From assembly GCF_918698245.1 (NCBI RefSeq), contig NZ_CAKKMS010000005.1, forward strand, positions 310,001-374,000: DNA of 64,000 nucleotides, given 5' to 3'. Of the stretch, positions 19,901 to 27,975 are shown piece after piece. A program made the position numbers and the translations under genes. Source of the stretch: Pedobacter sp. Bi126. Its GTDB lineage: Bacteria > Bacteroidota > Bacteroidia > Sphingobacteriales > Sphingobacteriaceae. The notes under the pieces are model-generated. The model saw nothing but the letters and a program-made list of their open reading frames with translations. It had not been told where the DNA came from and did not search any database. Every line of letters begins with the position of its first letter. Position 1 is the first letter of the stretch.

Positions 19901-20218
19901 TTTTGCGGTTTGCTGCTGATCAACCTGTCTTATAAACAGAAAAAAGAAATTTGTTACGCACTTGGTGATCTCCTCTGTCGAGAATGAAAAGTTAGAACTG
20001 TAAAGCTTAACCTGACGGTAAAAGCTCTGGCTACCGTCTTTAGGTCGGGATAGAATATCGTCGCCATAGTCACAGTAAATATCCTCCTGAATATCATTTA
20101 CCCTATTGTAGACCCATATTTCCAGTGTCTTCAGTTTTTGATAATAAAACCCCTGTTCGCTGGAGGTTGCATCTGTGTTTCTTTCGAAAAGGAAGAGTGA
20201 GGCGTAGTTCATAGGCAT
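16943..20218 (-). CDS. DUF4297/Cap4-like nuclease-domain protein with long helical C-terminus
   Basis: A 1091-aa protein. The first 75 residues contain SSEQGFYYQ (19-27), EDIYCDYGDD (45-54) and RQVKLY (68-73), the pattern of the DUF4297 dsDNA endonuclease domain found in Cap4 and related effectors, with a QxK catalytic triplet. No Walker motifs are visible in the rest, which is helical and tetratricopeptide-like around residues 400-650; a beta-rich stretch lies near residues 750-880. It is the first gene of the operon with the NACHT protein and the transglutaminase-like protein, with a divergent gene starting 108 bp away. Effector function is inferred. Confidence 0.65.
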   Translation of the reverse strand: MPMNYASLFLFERNTDATSSEQGFYYQKLKTLEIWVYNRVNDIQEDIYCDYGDDILSRPKDGSQSFYRQVKLYSSNFSFSTEEITKCVTNFFFLFIRQVDQQQTAKFVFETNASVAREVKSNDANILREWAKDQGNLSREQIDRFKVKIKSVLTLHINEQSKNTYQPGDSRQEAIIKAQESFNSLSEDIWEQFILSISWDFESIAKDTAIDNIINRIEKLVNELPLPLKGEYTSAYIAILLYEITHRTAQQSTENRKLDGDLMDFLLLNSSSEQNRWYASVFEKWQAITSIIAFNMGQFYEVISAARHCRWHLDKSQHSRLWLDILSKYIELENIPTHCKKKAIYEFLWLRILPDPESGVPKGNLIHETSLIETYFESFDKNHSIEEINDDITILNLVQVTELSKKDFLPTKTTDRWLKQISDYIENGIAESRDKDDLCRFLELKGHLVHQLNPKIALNERVIQSLDIYRKIIPNLDAASLYTISSLNDQLNQMIRMMIKHKGDRESIKMIESFQEEVLNFTNTVENQYKTAKNYVERAQDFISTGDPRDNLEALNYLHKSSQLWYTQDSKDAYISVMITISSIYLRLKMNFAAKYYALCAVFASKNFGDAQSYRRISDAAAMLVSIDYRQGAWMSALNDVNVYIISRIEFNPMEMEVDKDSFLADFIHNLASILTIMPRIHVEMTHFANYFAQTLGWLYTDYISHVGKGLQRHLESDENLKSYLKLQVSDVPLNDVGKDRTIRFSANEIDWEINFENTPDMNATGEQFASALQVILCEFILSGIDCEFLELPVKIFISRNAGERIIIRQKNDHINTAYEISIPKLTSQVELTIKMHYAYLGVTIKRILIDLSLLPTGKLPDIFDQLLMKHGLGNRVLSINSYEKVYFGVHYKEAFEKSRPGEFNTLPDKDSYAPYFVRPIKKQLGQSNNMETITNAIIQRQKALLKNIHLSLQNWKNASNYKRTIDGLRTDGWPDWQIMSAMADFLLTEKAQQLISEKSFTSLYDRRDAHSAYYNELRELDESDCYMETPLSVLDSQEFKETLTRVATNNLGLYDLACQMDFPNFNAIKNFLIEKYSFNDVDLGETSPLN

Positions 20219-20325
20219 TTAATATATAAAGGTACTAATCTGAAAGCCGTTATATTAAGATTTTTTTGCACCTTGAATGTTTGGTTTCTTTTGGTTTTCT
20301 TACCTTTAGTAAAGACAAGTCCGTT

Positions 20326-20706
20326 ATGATTACAGAAAAACAGTTAAAGGAATTAAGTTGGTCGGATTTTTCGATTATGGATCTGACCGAAGGAAAGATC
20401 GCACTTATCCTATTGTGTGACAGTACTGAAAAGGCAACCCAGTTGCGGGAACTTTTTTATGATTTTGACGTTGTTGTCTATCTCAATGAAGAAACTCAGA
20501 AAGTATCTTTCAAGGTTACCTTTAATAATTCTGAATTTGAGGTGTTTTATAAAACAGACAAAACCGTTGCTGATTATTTTCCGCTGAGTTGGCTATTAGA
20601 TAAAAAGGTAAATTACCTTACAACCGGATACCGGGAACCAAATGGAAACATCCAATACCACCTTGATCTTTTTAAACTGGCCAAGGGTAATCATCTAGGC
20701 GAATAG
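20326..20706 (+). CDS. Small hypothetical protein
   Basis: A 126-aa protein starting MITEKQLKELSW. An upstream in-frame TTG at 20266 would add 20 hydrophobic residues, but the ATG at 20326 is the more natural start. It is alpha/beta with no recognised motif. It is divergent from the DUF4297-like gene and its 3' end overlaps the 3' end of the opposing gene by 16 bp, so the two operons flank it closely. Confidence 0.5.
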   Translation: MITEKQLKELSWSDFSIMDLTEGKIALILLCDSTEKATQLRELFYDFDVVVYLNEETQKVSFKVTFNNSEFEVFYKTDKTVADYFPLSWLLDKKVNYLTTGYREPNGNIQYHLDLFKLAKGNHLGE

Positions 20707-21344
20707 GTACTGAGGATATTGTCTACGAAATTATTTGCAGCATCGAGCTGGTTTAAATAACTCTCGCTCATTTCAAAACTCCATTCGGTAATGAAATGTA
20801 GTTCATTTCTTTTTTCCACAAGTTTTCTGAGAAAATTATTGATGCTTTCGGGTAGTAGAATAACACATGAGTAGTTTTTCTTATCCAACATTGTACCCAT
20901 CATCAGGGTTTGGGTGGAAAGACCGTCGTGATGGATGGTTCCTGCTGCTTGGTCAATATCAAAAGCCTTCAACAGATGTAGCTCATGTACTTTGATTGGC
21001 TTTTTGCCTTGCTGATTTGCTAGCGAGTCGTATCCTTTGCCTTTGTTTAACTTATGTATAAGAAAGCCGTTTATTAACAGGACAGCTTTCATATAATTTT
21101 CGAAAAACAAACAGATTTTAAAGGCATCGGTTAACTTTTCGAAAAAGAACTGCCCTATGTAGTCGTGAAAAACCTGGTCTGGAACATTGCCTTCTTTTCG
21201 GTCTTTAATAAGTTGTTTGAGTGCCTCAAGCTTTTGGATCACTAGGGCGCTCTTAAAATGTTCAGCGCCAAAAATGATCATCGTGTTATAGGTTTCCTGC
21301 ATCGTTTCTGGTGATGCGTACCACTGGAAGTTTGGTTTGTCCAT
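20691..21344 (-). CDS. HEPN-like protein
   Basis: A 217-aa helical protein. Residues 82-99 (ENYMKAVLLINGFLIHKL) match the first conserved helix of HEPN domains, and residues 178-184 (KRNELHF) place Arg179 and His183 in an RNxxH arrangement close to the HEPN RNase motif Rx4-6H, here one residue shorter. HEPN proteins often cleave RNA as toxins in phage defence; activity here is uncertain because of the shortened spacing. It is the last gene of a minus-strand set, 9 bp after the Mrr-like gene. Confidence 0.5.
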   Translation of the reverse strand: MDKPNFQWYASPETMQETYNTMIIFGAEHFKSALVIQKLEALKQLIKDRKEGNVPDQVFHDYIGQFFFEKLTDAFKICLFFENYMKAVLLINGFLIHKLNKGKGYDSLANQQGKKPIKVHELHLLKAFDIDQAAGTIHHDGLSTQTLMMGTMLDKKNYSCVILLPESINNFLRKLVEKRNELHFITEWSFEMSESYLNQLDAANNFVDNILSTYSPR

Positions 21345-21353
21345 GAGGGTTTA

Positions 21354-22877
21354 TTAGTGGTTCTGTTTTCCAAGCCAGCTTTCCAGGGAATTAAAGTTAA
21401 GTATATCTGCATCTTGTGTAATTACCGGAAATCTGGAGATAACAAAATGCTCAATACCAGACAATCCTAGCTTCGTTTTGATTAGATTTTCGCGGTTTAC
21501 TTCCTTGGTGATCGATTTACGGTAGTAAGTGATCAACCTTTTGTTTAATCTGCCCATTAGTTTATAATCTGTACCAACTTTTGCGATATCAATATGGTTG
21601 TTCTTACATTGAAAATTATAGATTTTTCCATTTTTGGTTGTGATTAGATCAAATTCCTTATGGTTTATGCGTGTAATTCCAGTGCTGTGGTACCCAGCAT
21701 TGATCAGGATTTTCTCAACTTTATCTTCGAAAACAAATCCTGAATTTATCATAAAGCTTTTATTGCGCATCAGCGCCCCTGTCAGGGTGCGGTAAACAAA
21801 CCTGCACAGCAAGACCACTGTACAGTAATATTTTCCTTGGAACTTTTGAAATGGTGCGTAATCGTTTATCAGGTCAGTGAAAGAGTTACCTAGTGGTGTC
21901 AGTTTCAGCTTTTTGAGTTGCAGCTGGATGCCATCTAGGTCACTTTCATCCACAATGACATGATAATTGTCGGTACAGAATCTTGAAATATGAACAAATA
22001 GTAAATTAAGTTCTTGATATTCCAATAGCCCGGTCACGCTGTATTTTTTAAATGCACCCTCGAATAATGCCATTGCATTAGCAACTTCGTTAAATGAAAA
22101 TATCACGTTTTTTGGTCGCGGTATTGTTTTGGCAAGGAGTACCACATCTGGTCGTAACTCCATCTGATCGAGTAGTGATAGACGTTCTGGTTCCAAAAAG
22201 AAGGCTTCTAAATTGTCATAAGTGAAATTTGCTTTGAATAGGTTACCGTCAAAGGTTACTTCATAGCCAGTTATACATTCATTTATCAGTAAATGATAAT
22301 AAGCATTTGTATATCCATTCAGACAAGAATCGATCGTGTATAAGAATTGGTTCATTAAGTCTAAAAACGGAGCTTTTTTTTGTCCTATTGCCTTAATTGG
22401 GATTAGATTTAGCATGCAACCAAAAACTAGGCGCCTGGACTGTAGATAATTGATGGATTGACTTACGCTGGATAAGCCCAGTCCATAACCGACTGCTTGC
22501 CAAAGATTTTGTGATTGATACCCAAAATGGCTTGCCATGCACATCAATGCTAGGTTGTTAAACCTTGAAGCTACTTCTGGACCAAAATCATTTTCGAGTA
22601 GTTGCCCCACCTTTTTAAAGTCTTCCTTACCTTTTGCGGTGAGCATCTTAAACTCGAGATTAAGATAAGGATCTGCACTGCCACTTAATTCAAATGGTAC
22701 GTTTATGAATTCATCAACACATCGGTTAAGTAAACGCCAGTCTTCAAATAGTGGATCAGCAGAAAATTCACCGACTTTCTCATCGAACATTTTAGAATGA
22801 TAGCTGATGTTATCTTTAAAAATATTTTCTATTTCTGTTTTATCGGTATAGGTGCCAACCACGGGCTTTTGATTCAT
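21354..22877 (-). CDS. Protein with C-terminal Mrr-like (PD-(D/E)XK) nuclease domain
   Basis: A 507-aa protein. The first 370 residues are helical and unfamiliar. From about residue 380 it has GFVFEDKVEKIL, then HKEFDLITTKNG and YNFQCKNN, the Glu helix, Asp strand and QxK of restriction-endonuclease-like folds used in Mrr-type enzymes. DNA cleavage is inferred. It is the middle gene of a minus-strand operon (55 bp after the DUF4365 gene, 9 bp before the HEPN-like gene), suggesting the three act together. Confidence 0.6.
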   Translation of the reverse strand: MNQKPVVGTYTDKTEIENIFKDNISYHSKMFDEKVGEFSADPLFEDWRLLNRCVDEFINVPFELSGSADPYLNLEFKMLTAKGKEDFKKVGQLLENDFGPEVASRFNNLALMCMASHFGYQSQNLWQAVGYGLGLSSVSQSINYLQSRRLVFGCMLNLIPIKAIGQKKAPFLDLMNQFLYTIDSCLNGYTNAYYHLLINECITGYEVTFDGNLFKANFTYDNLEAFFLEPERLSLLDQMELRPDVVLLAKTIPRPKNVIFSFNEVANAMALFEGAFKKYSVTGLLEYQELNLLFVHISRFCTDNYHVIVDESDLDGIQLQLKKLKLTPLGNSFTDLINDYAPFQKFQGKYYCTVVLLCRFVYRTLTGALMRNKSFMINSGFVFEDKVEKILINAGYHSTGITRINHKEFDLITTKNGKIYNFQCKNNHIDIAKVGTDYKLMGRLNKRLITYYRKSITKEVNRENLIKTKLGLSGIEHFVISRFPVITQDADILNFNSLESWLGKQNH

Positions 22878-22932
22878 ATTGATCTTTATTGAGGTGTTTG
22901 GTTTGTTGAAGCTAACAAAAAATATTTAGTGT

Positions 22933-24633
22933 TTAACCGAAGGTAGTTTTATTACGTTCATCTATTTTTGAAAGTGATGTAATCACCATCTCAGCAAAAA
23001 TCTCATGGCCGGTCCCCTTATTCTTTAATTTCGTTAATTTTTCTTCGAGCCCATACCAATCATTATCTGCAATAATTTTCTCCATCTTTTTCAATACAAG
23101 ATCTGCCTGCTTAAAATCCCCGATGAAATGCAATAGCTCATATTGTTGGGACAGCGCTGCCACCATATTTTCCCAGGCACTCATTTGCTCACATACCTTG
23201 GCGATGCTACCAACATAATCAGCCTGATCGTTGAGTATCTTTTTTTCCGACGGAACCAAATCTGATTTAACAGTTAGCGTTTTTCTGTCAATGTTGAGAA
23301 TAATGTCGGTGTAGAATGCTTGTATATATTGGATTTTTATCCCGTTTAAACAGATGTTATGGTATGTAAATTGATTTTTATCACTTAGTGCTTTTGCTTT
23401 GAGTTCATTAAAACGTTTGTTATAACTATCCATTTGTTCCTGCCTAAGTTTATGTTTTTCCGGACTAACAAATAATTTTCTGCCCAATTCTCTATGCATT
23501 AGCAAATAATTCAACATTTGATCATTTAAGCGGTAGCCATCGACCGTAAGTGCGAAACTATCAGCAATTAATTTTAGGCTCTCATCACAGTGAGGATCAG
23601 CCAATATAAAATTGATCGCTTGTTGAAACTGTTTTAATTTTTCAGCGTCCGGGTCTTCACTTACATGGTAAACCTCAAATGCTTTTAGTATCCTGAGATA
23701 CAATCCAACATATTCGGAATCCATCAACGCTTCGATATACCCGGAACTTTTTTCTGCATCAATCATTCCGAGTGAACGTTTTGATTGTATGGTATAGTAG
23801 CGCATCATACCCTGTACCCCTGAAGGTAGATCATCTATATTTTGGTTGGCCATTTTAAAATGATCCAGGGCCTTGTTGAGCTTGCCGACAAGATGGGCGG
23901 CTGTTCCACAGACAAAATGAAAAATCGCACTGGCCTTGTCTAATGGGTAGCATTTTACTTCAAACGTCAAGATATCGAGAAACCTACCAGCATTTAATAA
24001 GCCATAACCATGTTTTTCCAAAAACCTTAGATTTTCGCTCGGGCTATAGACATTTTGATTTTTTTGAATTACAATCGATTCTTCTAAGGTTTTATTTCCC
24101 TCAGTGAACCTCATTGTTTTGTTTATGTTTCTTCTGAGAAAACCAAGGCTCAACATTTCTTGATGGATTTTTCCTATAACATTGTTGTCAACCAACTTGT
24201 TAAACCTAAAAGTTAATGTGTCAGGATAATCATTGTCTGGATATTTTTCCAGTAATAATTTTTCAATGTCATGCGCCCTTTCATAGTAGAAAACATTTTC
24301 AGCTTGATGGTAAAGCATGTAAAAAGCCGGTAGGCCATCATTAAGCAAGTAATTCAAGTTTGAAATCTTAATTGCAAACGAAATGCTGCCATCGTTGTTT
24401 TTTTTACTAGACTGAGTTGCCTTCAGCTGAACGGGAAACCTAATGTTGGTATTATTCGCATTCGACTTAATTTCAAGAGACAAATCGACACCCTTATCAT
24501 GTTGAAACTCATCCCGTATTTCAAAATCATGAACACTAAATAACTCTCGAAACTTACTTCTGGAAAGTGTCTCTAAATTTGCGTTCGCATCAGATTTAGG
24601 TAGTGATTGGTTATTGAATTCGTCTCTGGTCAT
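22933..24633 (-). CDS. DUF4365-like N-terminal domain protein with helical repeats
   Basis: A 566-aa protein. The N-terminus resembles DUF4365: ETLSRSKFREL (21-31), DKGVDLSLEI (46-55) and FPVQLKATQ (66-74) give a PD-(D/E)XK-type Asp and a QxK triplet, followed by the usual strand about how the value reads (FYMLYHQAENVFYYE). Residues about 200-550 are helical and TPR-like. DUF4365 is frequently seen in defence islands; catalysis is inferred. It starts the operon that continues with the Mrr-like and HEPN-like genes. Confidence 0.65.
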   Translation of the reverse strand: MTRDEFNNQSLPKSDANANLETLSRSKFRELFSVHDFEIRDEFQHDKGVDLSLEIKSNANNTNIRFPVQLKATQSSKKNNDGSISFAIKISNLNYLLNDGLPAFYMLYHQAENVFYYERAHDIEKLLLEKYPDNDYPDTLTFRFNKLVDNNVIGKIHQEMLSLGFLRRNINKTMRFTEGNKTLEESIVIQKNQNVYSPSENLRFLEKHGYGLLNAGRFLDILTFEVKCYPLDKASAIFHFVCGTAAHLVGKLNKALDHFKMANQNIDDLPSGVQGMMRYYTIQSKRSLGMIDAEKSSGYIEALMDSEYVGLYLRILKAFEVYHVSEDPDAEKLKQFQQAINFILADPHCDESLKLIADSFALTVDGYRLNDQMLNYLLMHRELGRKLFVSPEKHKLRQEQMDSYNKRFNELKAKALSDKNQFTYHNICLNGIKIQYIQAFYTDIILNIDRKTLTVKSDLVPSEKKILNDQADYVGSIAKVCEQMSAWENMVAALSQQYELLHFIGDFKQADLVLKKMEKIIADNDWYGLEEKLTKLKNKGTGHEIFAEMVITSLSKIDERNKTTFG

Positions 24634-24723
24634 TTGGTTTACGGACTGTTAAAAAAAATGTTATCGATAAGAAATGATTTTTCCCGTGGTTATATCCAGC
24701 TAAAGATAATAAAAGCGTCGATT

Positions 24724-27700
24724 TTATTTGAAATTCCTACCACCATGGAAGGCATCTTTAGCTTCCTTATTTACATCATTCCGAACCTGCGAGCGTTTAT
24801 TTTGCGCTGGATAGGGTGCCGTTTTTTCATCACTTCGTGATAACGTAAGTATTGGCAGATCGTCCGCCTCCCTTTGCAATAATTTGCCCAGCATCTTTGT
24901 GAAATCAAAACACTTGCTCACAATCACATGTACCACTTGCCCTTCACGCTGTAAGCGCCCTTCAACCATCAGTAGTCTTGAATGTAGAATCTCCTTCCTG
25001 TAAGTTTCAAAAAGTTTTTCAAATACCACTAGGTTGGAATATCCAGTCTCATCTTCAATGGTAATAAAGCAAACTCCACCAGCGGTACCAGGCCTTTGTC
25101 TAACCAATACCAATCCCGCCACTTTCACCAATTGCCCATCGGTAGCCTCATTGTTTATTGCAAAACAAGACCTTATACGCAGCATTTCCAATTGATCCCT
25201 AACAAAACTTACCGGATGCGCTTTTAGCGATAGGCCTACAGTAGCATAATCCTGCACCACATGTTCACCCTTTCCCATTAGCGGAAGTTCAACCTGTGTT
25301 TCTAATACAGTTTCAGAGGGTTGGCCTTTAAACAATTCTACTGGCATATCCTGTAAAGCAGAAACTTCCCATAGCGCCTTTCTACGGTCAAGCCCCATCG
25401 ATCGAAATGCATCTGCATCGGCTAGACGCTCCAATGTAGCAAGGGAAATACCAACATCTCGTAGTGTGGTAATGCTGCGGTAACCATTAGCACGGCAAGA
25501 AACCAACACTTCCATTTCTTCCTCACGGATGCCTTTAATCTGCCGGAAACCCAATCTCATCGCAAAATACTTACCTGATTTTTCCTCTAAAAGGTTAGTC
25601 CAGGAAGAATAATTCACATCCACCTCCCGCACTTCAACAGTATGTTTCTGCGCATCGATCACAATCTGTGCTGGCTGGTAGAACCCCATTGGCATACTGT
25701 TCAATAAAGCTGTGGCAAAGGCATCAGGGTAATAATGTTTCAGCCAACAGGAGACATATACGAGCAATGCGAAACTAGCTGCATGGCTTTCGGGAAAACC
25801 ATAGCTACCAAATCCCTCCAATTGCTTAAAAATCCGCTTAGCAAATTCTAAAGTATAACCTTTGCCGAGCATACCATCGATCAGCTTTTGTTCATACTGA
25901 TTCACTAATCCCTTAAATTTAAACGTCGCCATACTTCGTCTAAGTCCATCCGCCTCAGCAGGGGTAAAGCCAGCGGCAACAATAGCAATTTTCATCGCCT
26001 GTTCCTGAAACAGCGGCACGCCCAATGTTCTACCTAATATTTCTTCCAGTTCTGGAGATGGATACACAATGGGCTCTTCACCATTCCGCCTGCGCAAATA
26101 CGGATGCACCATATCACCCTGTATCGGTCCTGGCCGAACAATGGCTACTTCAATTACCAGATCATAAAAACATTTCGGGCGCAATCTTGGTAGCATAGAC
26201 ATCTGTGCGCGACTTTCGATCTGGAATACCCCTAAGGTATCAGCTGCACTGATCATGTTATAGACGTCCGGATCATCCTGTGGAATATTGGCTAAAGTCA
26301 GTTCCTTGCCATAATGATCCCTACACAGATCAAATGCTTTACGGATACAGGTCAGCATACCCAACGCTAGTACATCCACTTTAAGGAAACCCAGAGCGTC
26401 AATATCATCTTTGTTCCATTCAATATTGGTGCGGTCTTCCATTCGTGCATTTAGAATAGGGCAGAGGTCAGTTAATTTGCCTTGGGTCACCACAAATCCC
26501 CCGGTATGTTGTCCTAATTGTCTTGGAAAGCCCATCATCTGAGCGGTCAATTCCAGCGTTTTTTTTAGATGTGGATCTTCTGGGTTCAAACCCTGCTCAG
26601 TAACTCGTTTGCCCTCAAACCATTCATCGGTATATTCCCATAAAGAACCGGAAAGCCTGTTAACCGTATCTACCGATAGTCCCATAGCTTTACCCACATC
26701 ACGGATGGCACCTTTTTGATGCTGTTGGGTGACTGTAGCCACAATAGCCGCCCGGTCACGCCCATATTTATCATAGATGTATTGGATGATTTCTTCCCGG
26801 CGTTCATGTTCAAAATCCACGTCAATATCGGGCGGCTCATTACGGGCAGGAGAGATAAAACGCTCAAAAAGCAACTCAAATTTCATCGGATTAACAGAAG
26901 TAACACCCAGACAGAAACAGATGGCTGAATTTGCTGCTGAACCACGTCCTTGGCATAAAATGCCACGACTACGTGCCTCGCGTACAATATCCTCCACGAA
27001 AAGAAAATAGTTCGCATAGTCCATTTTTTTGACGAATTCCATTTCATAACGCACCATATTGACCACTTTTTCAGGAATTATCTCGCCATAGAATTCATGC
27101 GCCCCTTTCCAGGTGAGGTATTCCAGTTCCTCCAATGGTGGTCTTCCGCTTTTATTGATTTCCTCTGGATAAACATATTTTAGTTCATCCAGTGAAAAGG
27201 TGCAGGCCTCGGAAATAACCAAAGTATTTTTGATCGCTTCAGGATATCTTCTAAAAAGCCTTTTCATTTCATCTACCGGCTTCATATACCGCTCGGCATT
27301 CTGGTGCAATCGAAATCCAGCCTCTTCAATTGTGCATTTTTCACGCACGCAGGTTAATACATCCTGCAATTCCCTGCGCGAAGGATCGTGGTAATGCACG
27401 TCGCCTGTTGCCACTACCGGAATGCCATAAAATTCAGAAAGCTGGGAAATTCTAAAGATCAGCTTGTCATCATTTCCTAAATAACTCCTTGTGGCACCTA
27501 AATAAAGCCCGTTACCCAGCGCCTCGCGATATTCTGCTATTGCAGCAATAAAACTATCTTCAAAAGAAAAATGCCTGTTCAAGATGCCCGGCATTACTGC
27601 CGTAAAAATCATTCCGGTAGAATATGAATATACATCAGCACGAGAGAGATGGCATGAACCTTTTTCTGCACGCATATTGCCTAAAGTCAGTAAAGCTGAT

Positions 27701-27963
27701 AATCGGCCATAAGCTTCCCGATCGGTTGGATATGCTAGTAAGCTCGGCCCATCCAATAAATCAAGCCTACATGCCGGAATAATTGATATGTCTTTTTCAC
27801 GGGCTGCAGCGTGAGCCCGTACAATCCCTGCCAGCGTATTTCTATCTGTAATGGCAATCTTTTTATAACCAAATGCTGCGGCCTGATCCAACAGCTCATG
27901 AGGGTGTGAAGCCCCACGCAAAAAGCTAAAATTTGAAGTTACCTGTAATTCACTATATCCCAT
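24724..27963 (-). CDS. dnaE2: Error-prone DNA polymerase DnaE2
   Basis: A 1079-aa C-family DNA polymerase of the mutagenic DnaE2 type, shorter than replicative DnaE (about 1160 aa). An N-terminal PHP domain begins YSELQVTSNFSFLRGASHP. The catalytic PDIDVDFEHERR lies near residue 376 and FLKVDVLALGML near residue 525. A C-terminal OB fold (VKVAGLVLVRQRPGTA, near residue 945) completes the polymerase. With ImuA and ImuB it performs translesion synthesis and damage-induced mutagenesis. It starts 12 bp after imuB and is the last gene of the imuA-imuB-dnaE2 operon. Confidence 0.95.
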   Translation of the reverse strand: MGYSELQVTSNFSFLRGASHPHELLDQAAAFGYKKIAITDRNTLAGIVRAHAAAREKDISIIPACRLDLLDGPSLLAYPTDREAYGRLSALLTLGNMRAEKGSCHLSRADVYSYSTGMIFTAVMPGILNRHFSFEDSFIAAIAEYREALGNGLYLGATRSYLGNDDKLIFRISQLSEFYGIPVVATGDVHYHDPSRRELQDVLTCVREKCTIEEAGFRLHQNAERYMKPVDEMKRLFRRYPEAIKNTLVISEACTFSLDELKYVYPEEINKSGRPPLEELEYLTWKGAHEFYGEIIPEKVVNMVRYEMEFVKKMDYANYFLFVEDIVREARSRGILCQGRGSAANSAICFCLGVTSVNPMKFELLFERFISPARNEPPDIDVDFEHERREEIIQYIYDKYGRDRAAIVATVTQQHQKGAIRDVGKAMGLSVDTVNRLSGSLWEYTDEWFEGKRVTEQGLNPEDPHLKKTLELTAQMMGFPRQLGQHTGGFVVTQGKLTDLCPILNARMEDRTNIEWNKDDIDALGFLKVDVLALGMLTCIRKAFDLCRDHYGKELTLANIPQDDPDVYNMISAADTLGVFQIESRAQMSMLPRLRPKCFYDLVIEVAIVRPGPIQGDMVHPYLRRRNGEEPIVYPSPELEEILGRTLGVPLFQEQAMKIAIVAAGFTPAEADGLRRSMATFKFKGLVNQYEQKLIDGMLGKGYTLEFAKRIFKQLEGFGSYGFPESHAASFALLVYVSCWLKHYYPDAFATALLNSMPMGFYQPAQIVIDAQKHTVEVREVDVNYSSWTNLLEEKSGKYFAMRLGFRQIKGIREEEMEVLVSCRANGYRSITTLRDVGISLATLERLADADAFRSMGLDRRKALWEVSALQDMPVELFKGQPSETVLETQVELPLMGKGEHVVQDYATVGLSLKAHPVSFVRDQLEMLRIRSCFAINNEATDGQLVKVAGLVLVRQRPGTAGGVCFITIEDETGYSNLVVFEKLFETYRKEILHSRLLMVEGRLQREGQVVHVIVSKCFDFTKMLGKLLQREADDLPILTLSRSDEKTAPYPAQNKRSQVRNDVNKEAKDAFHGGRNFK

Positions 27964-27975
27964 AACTCTTATCTT

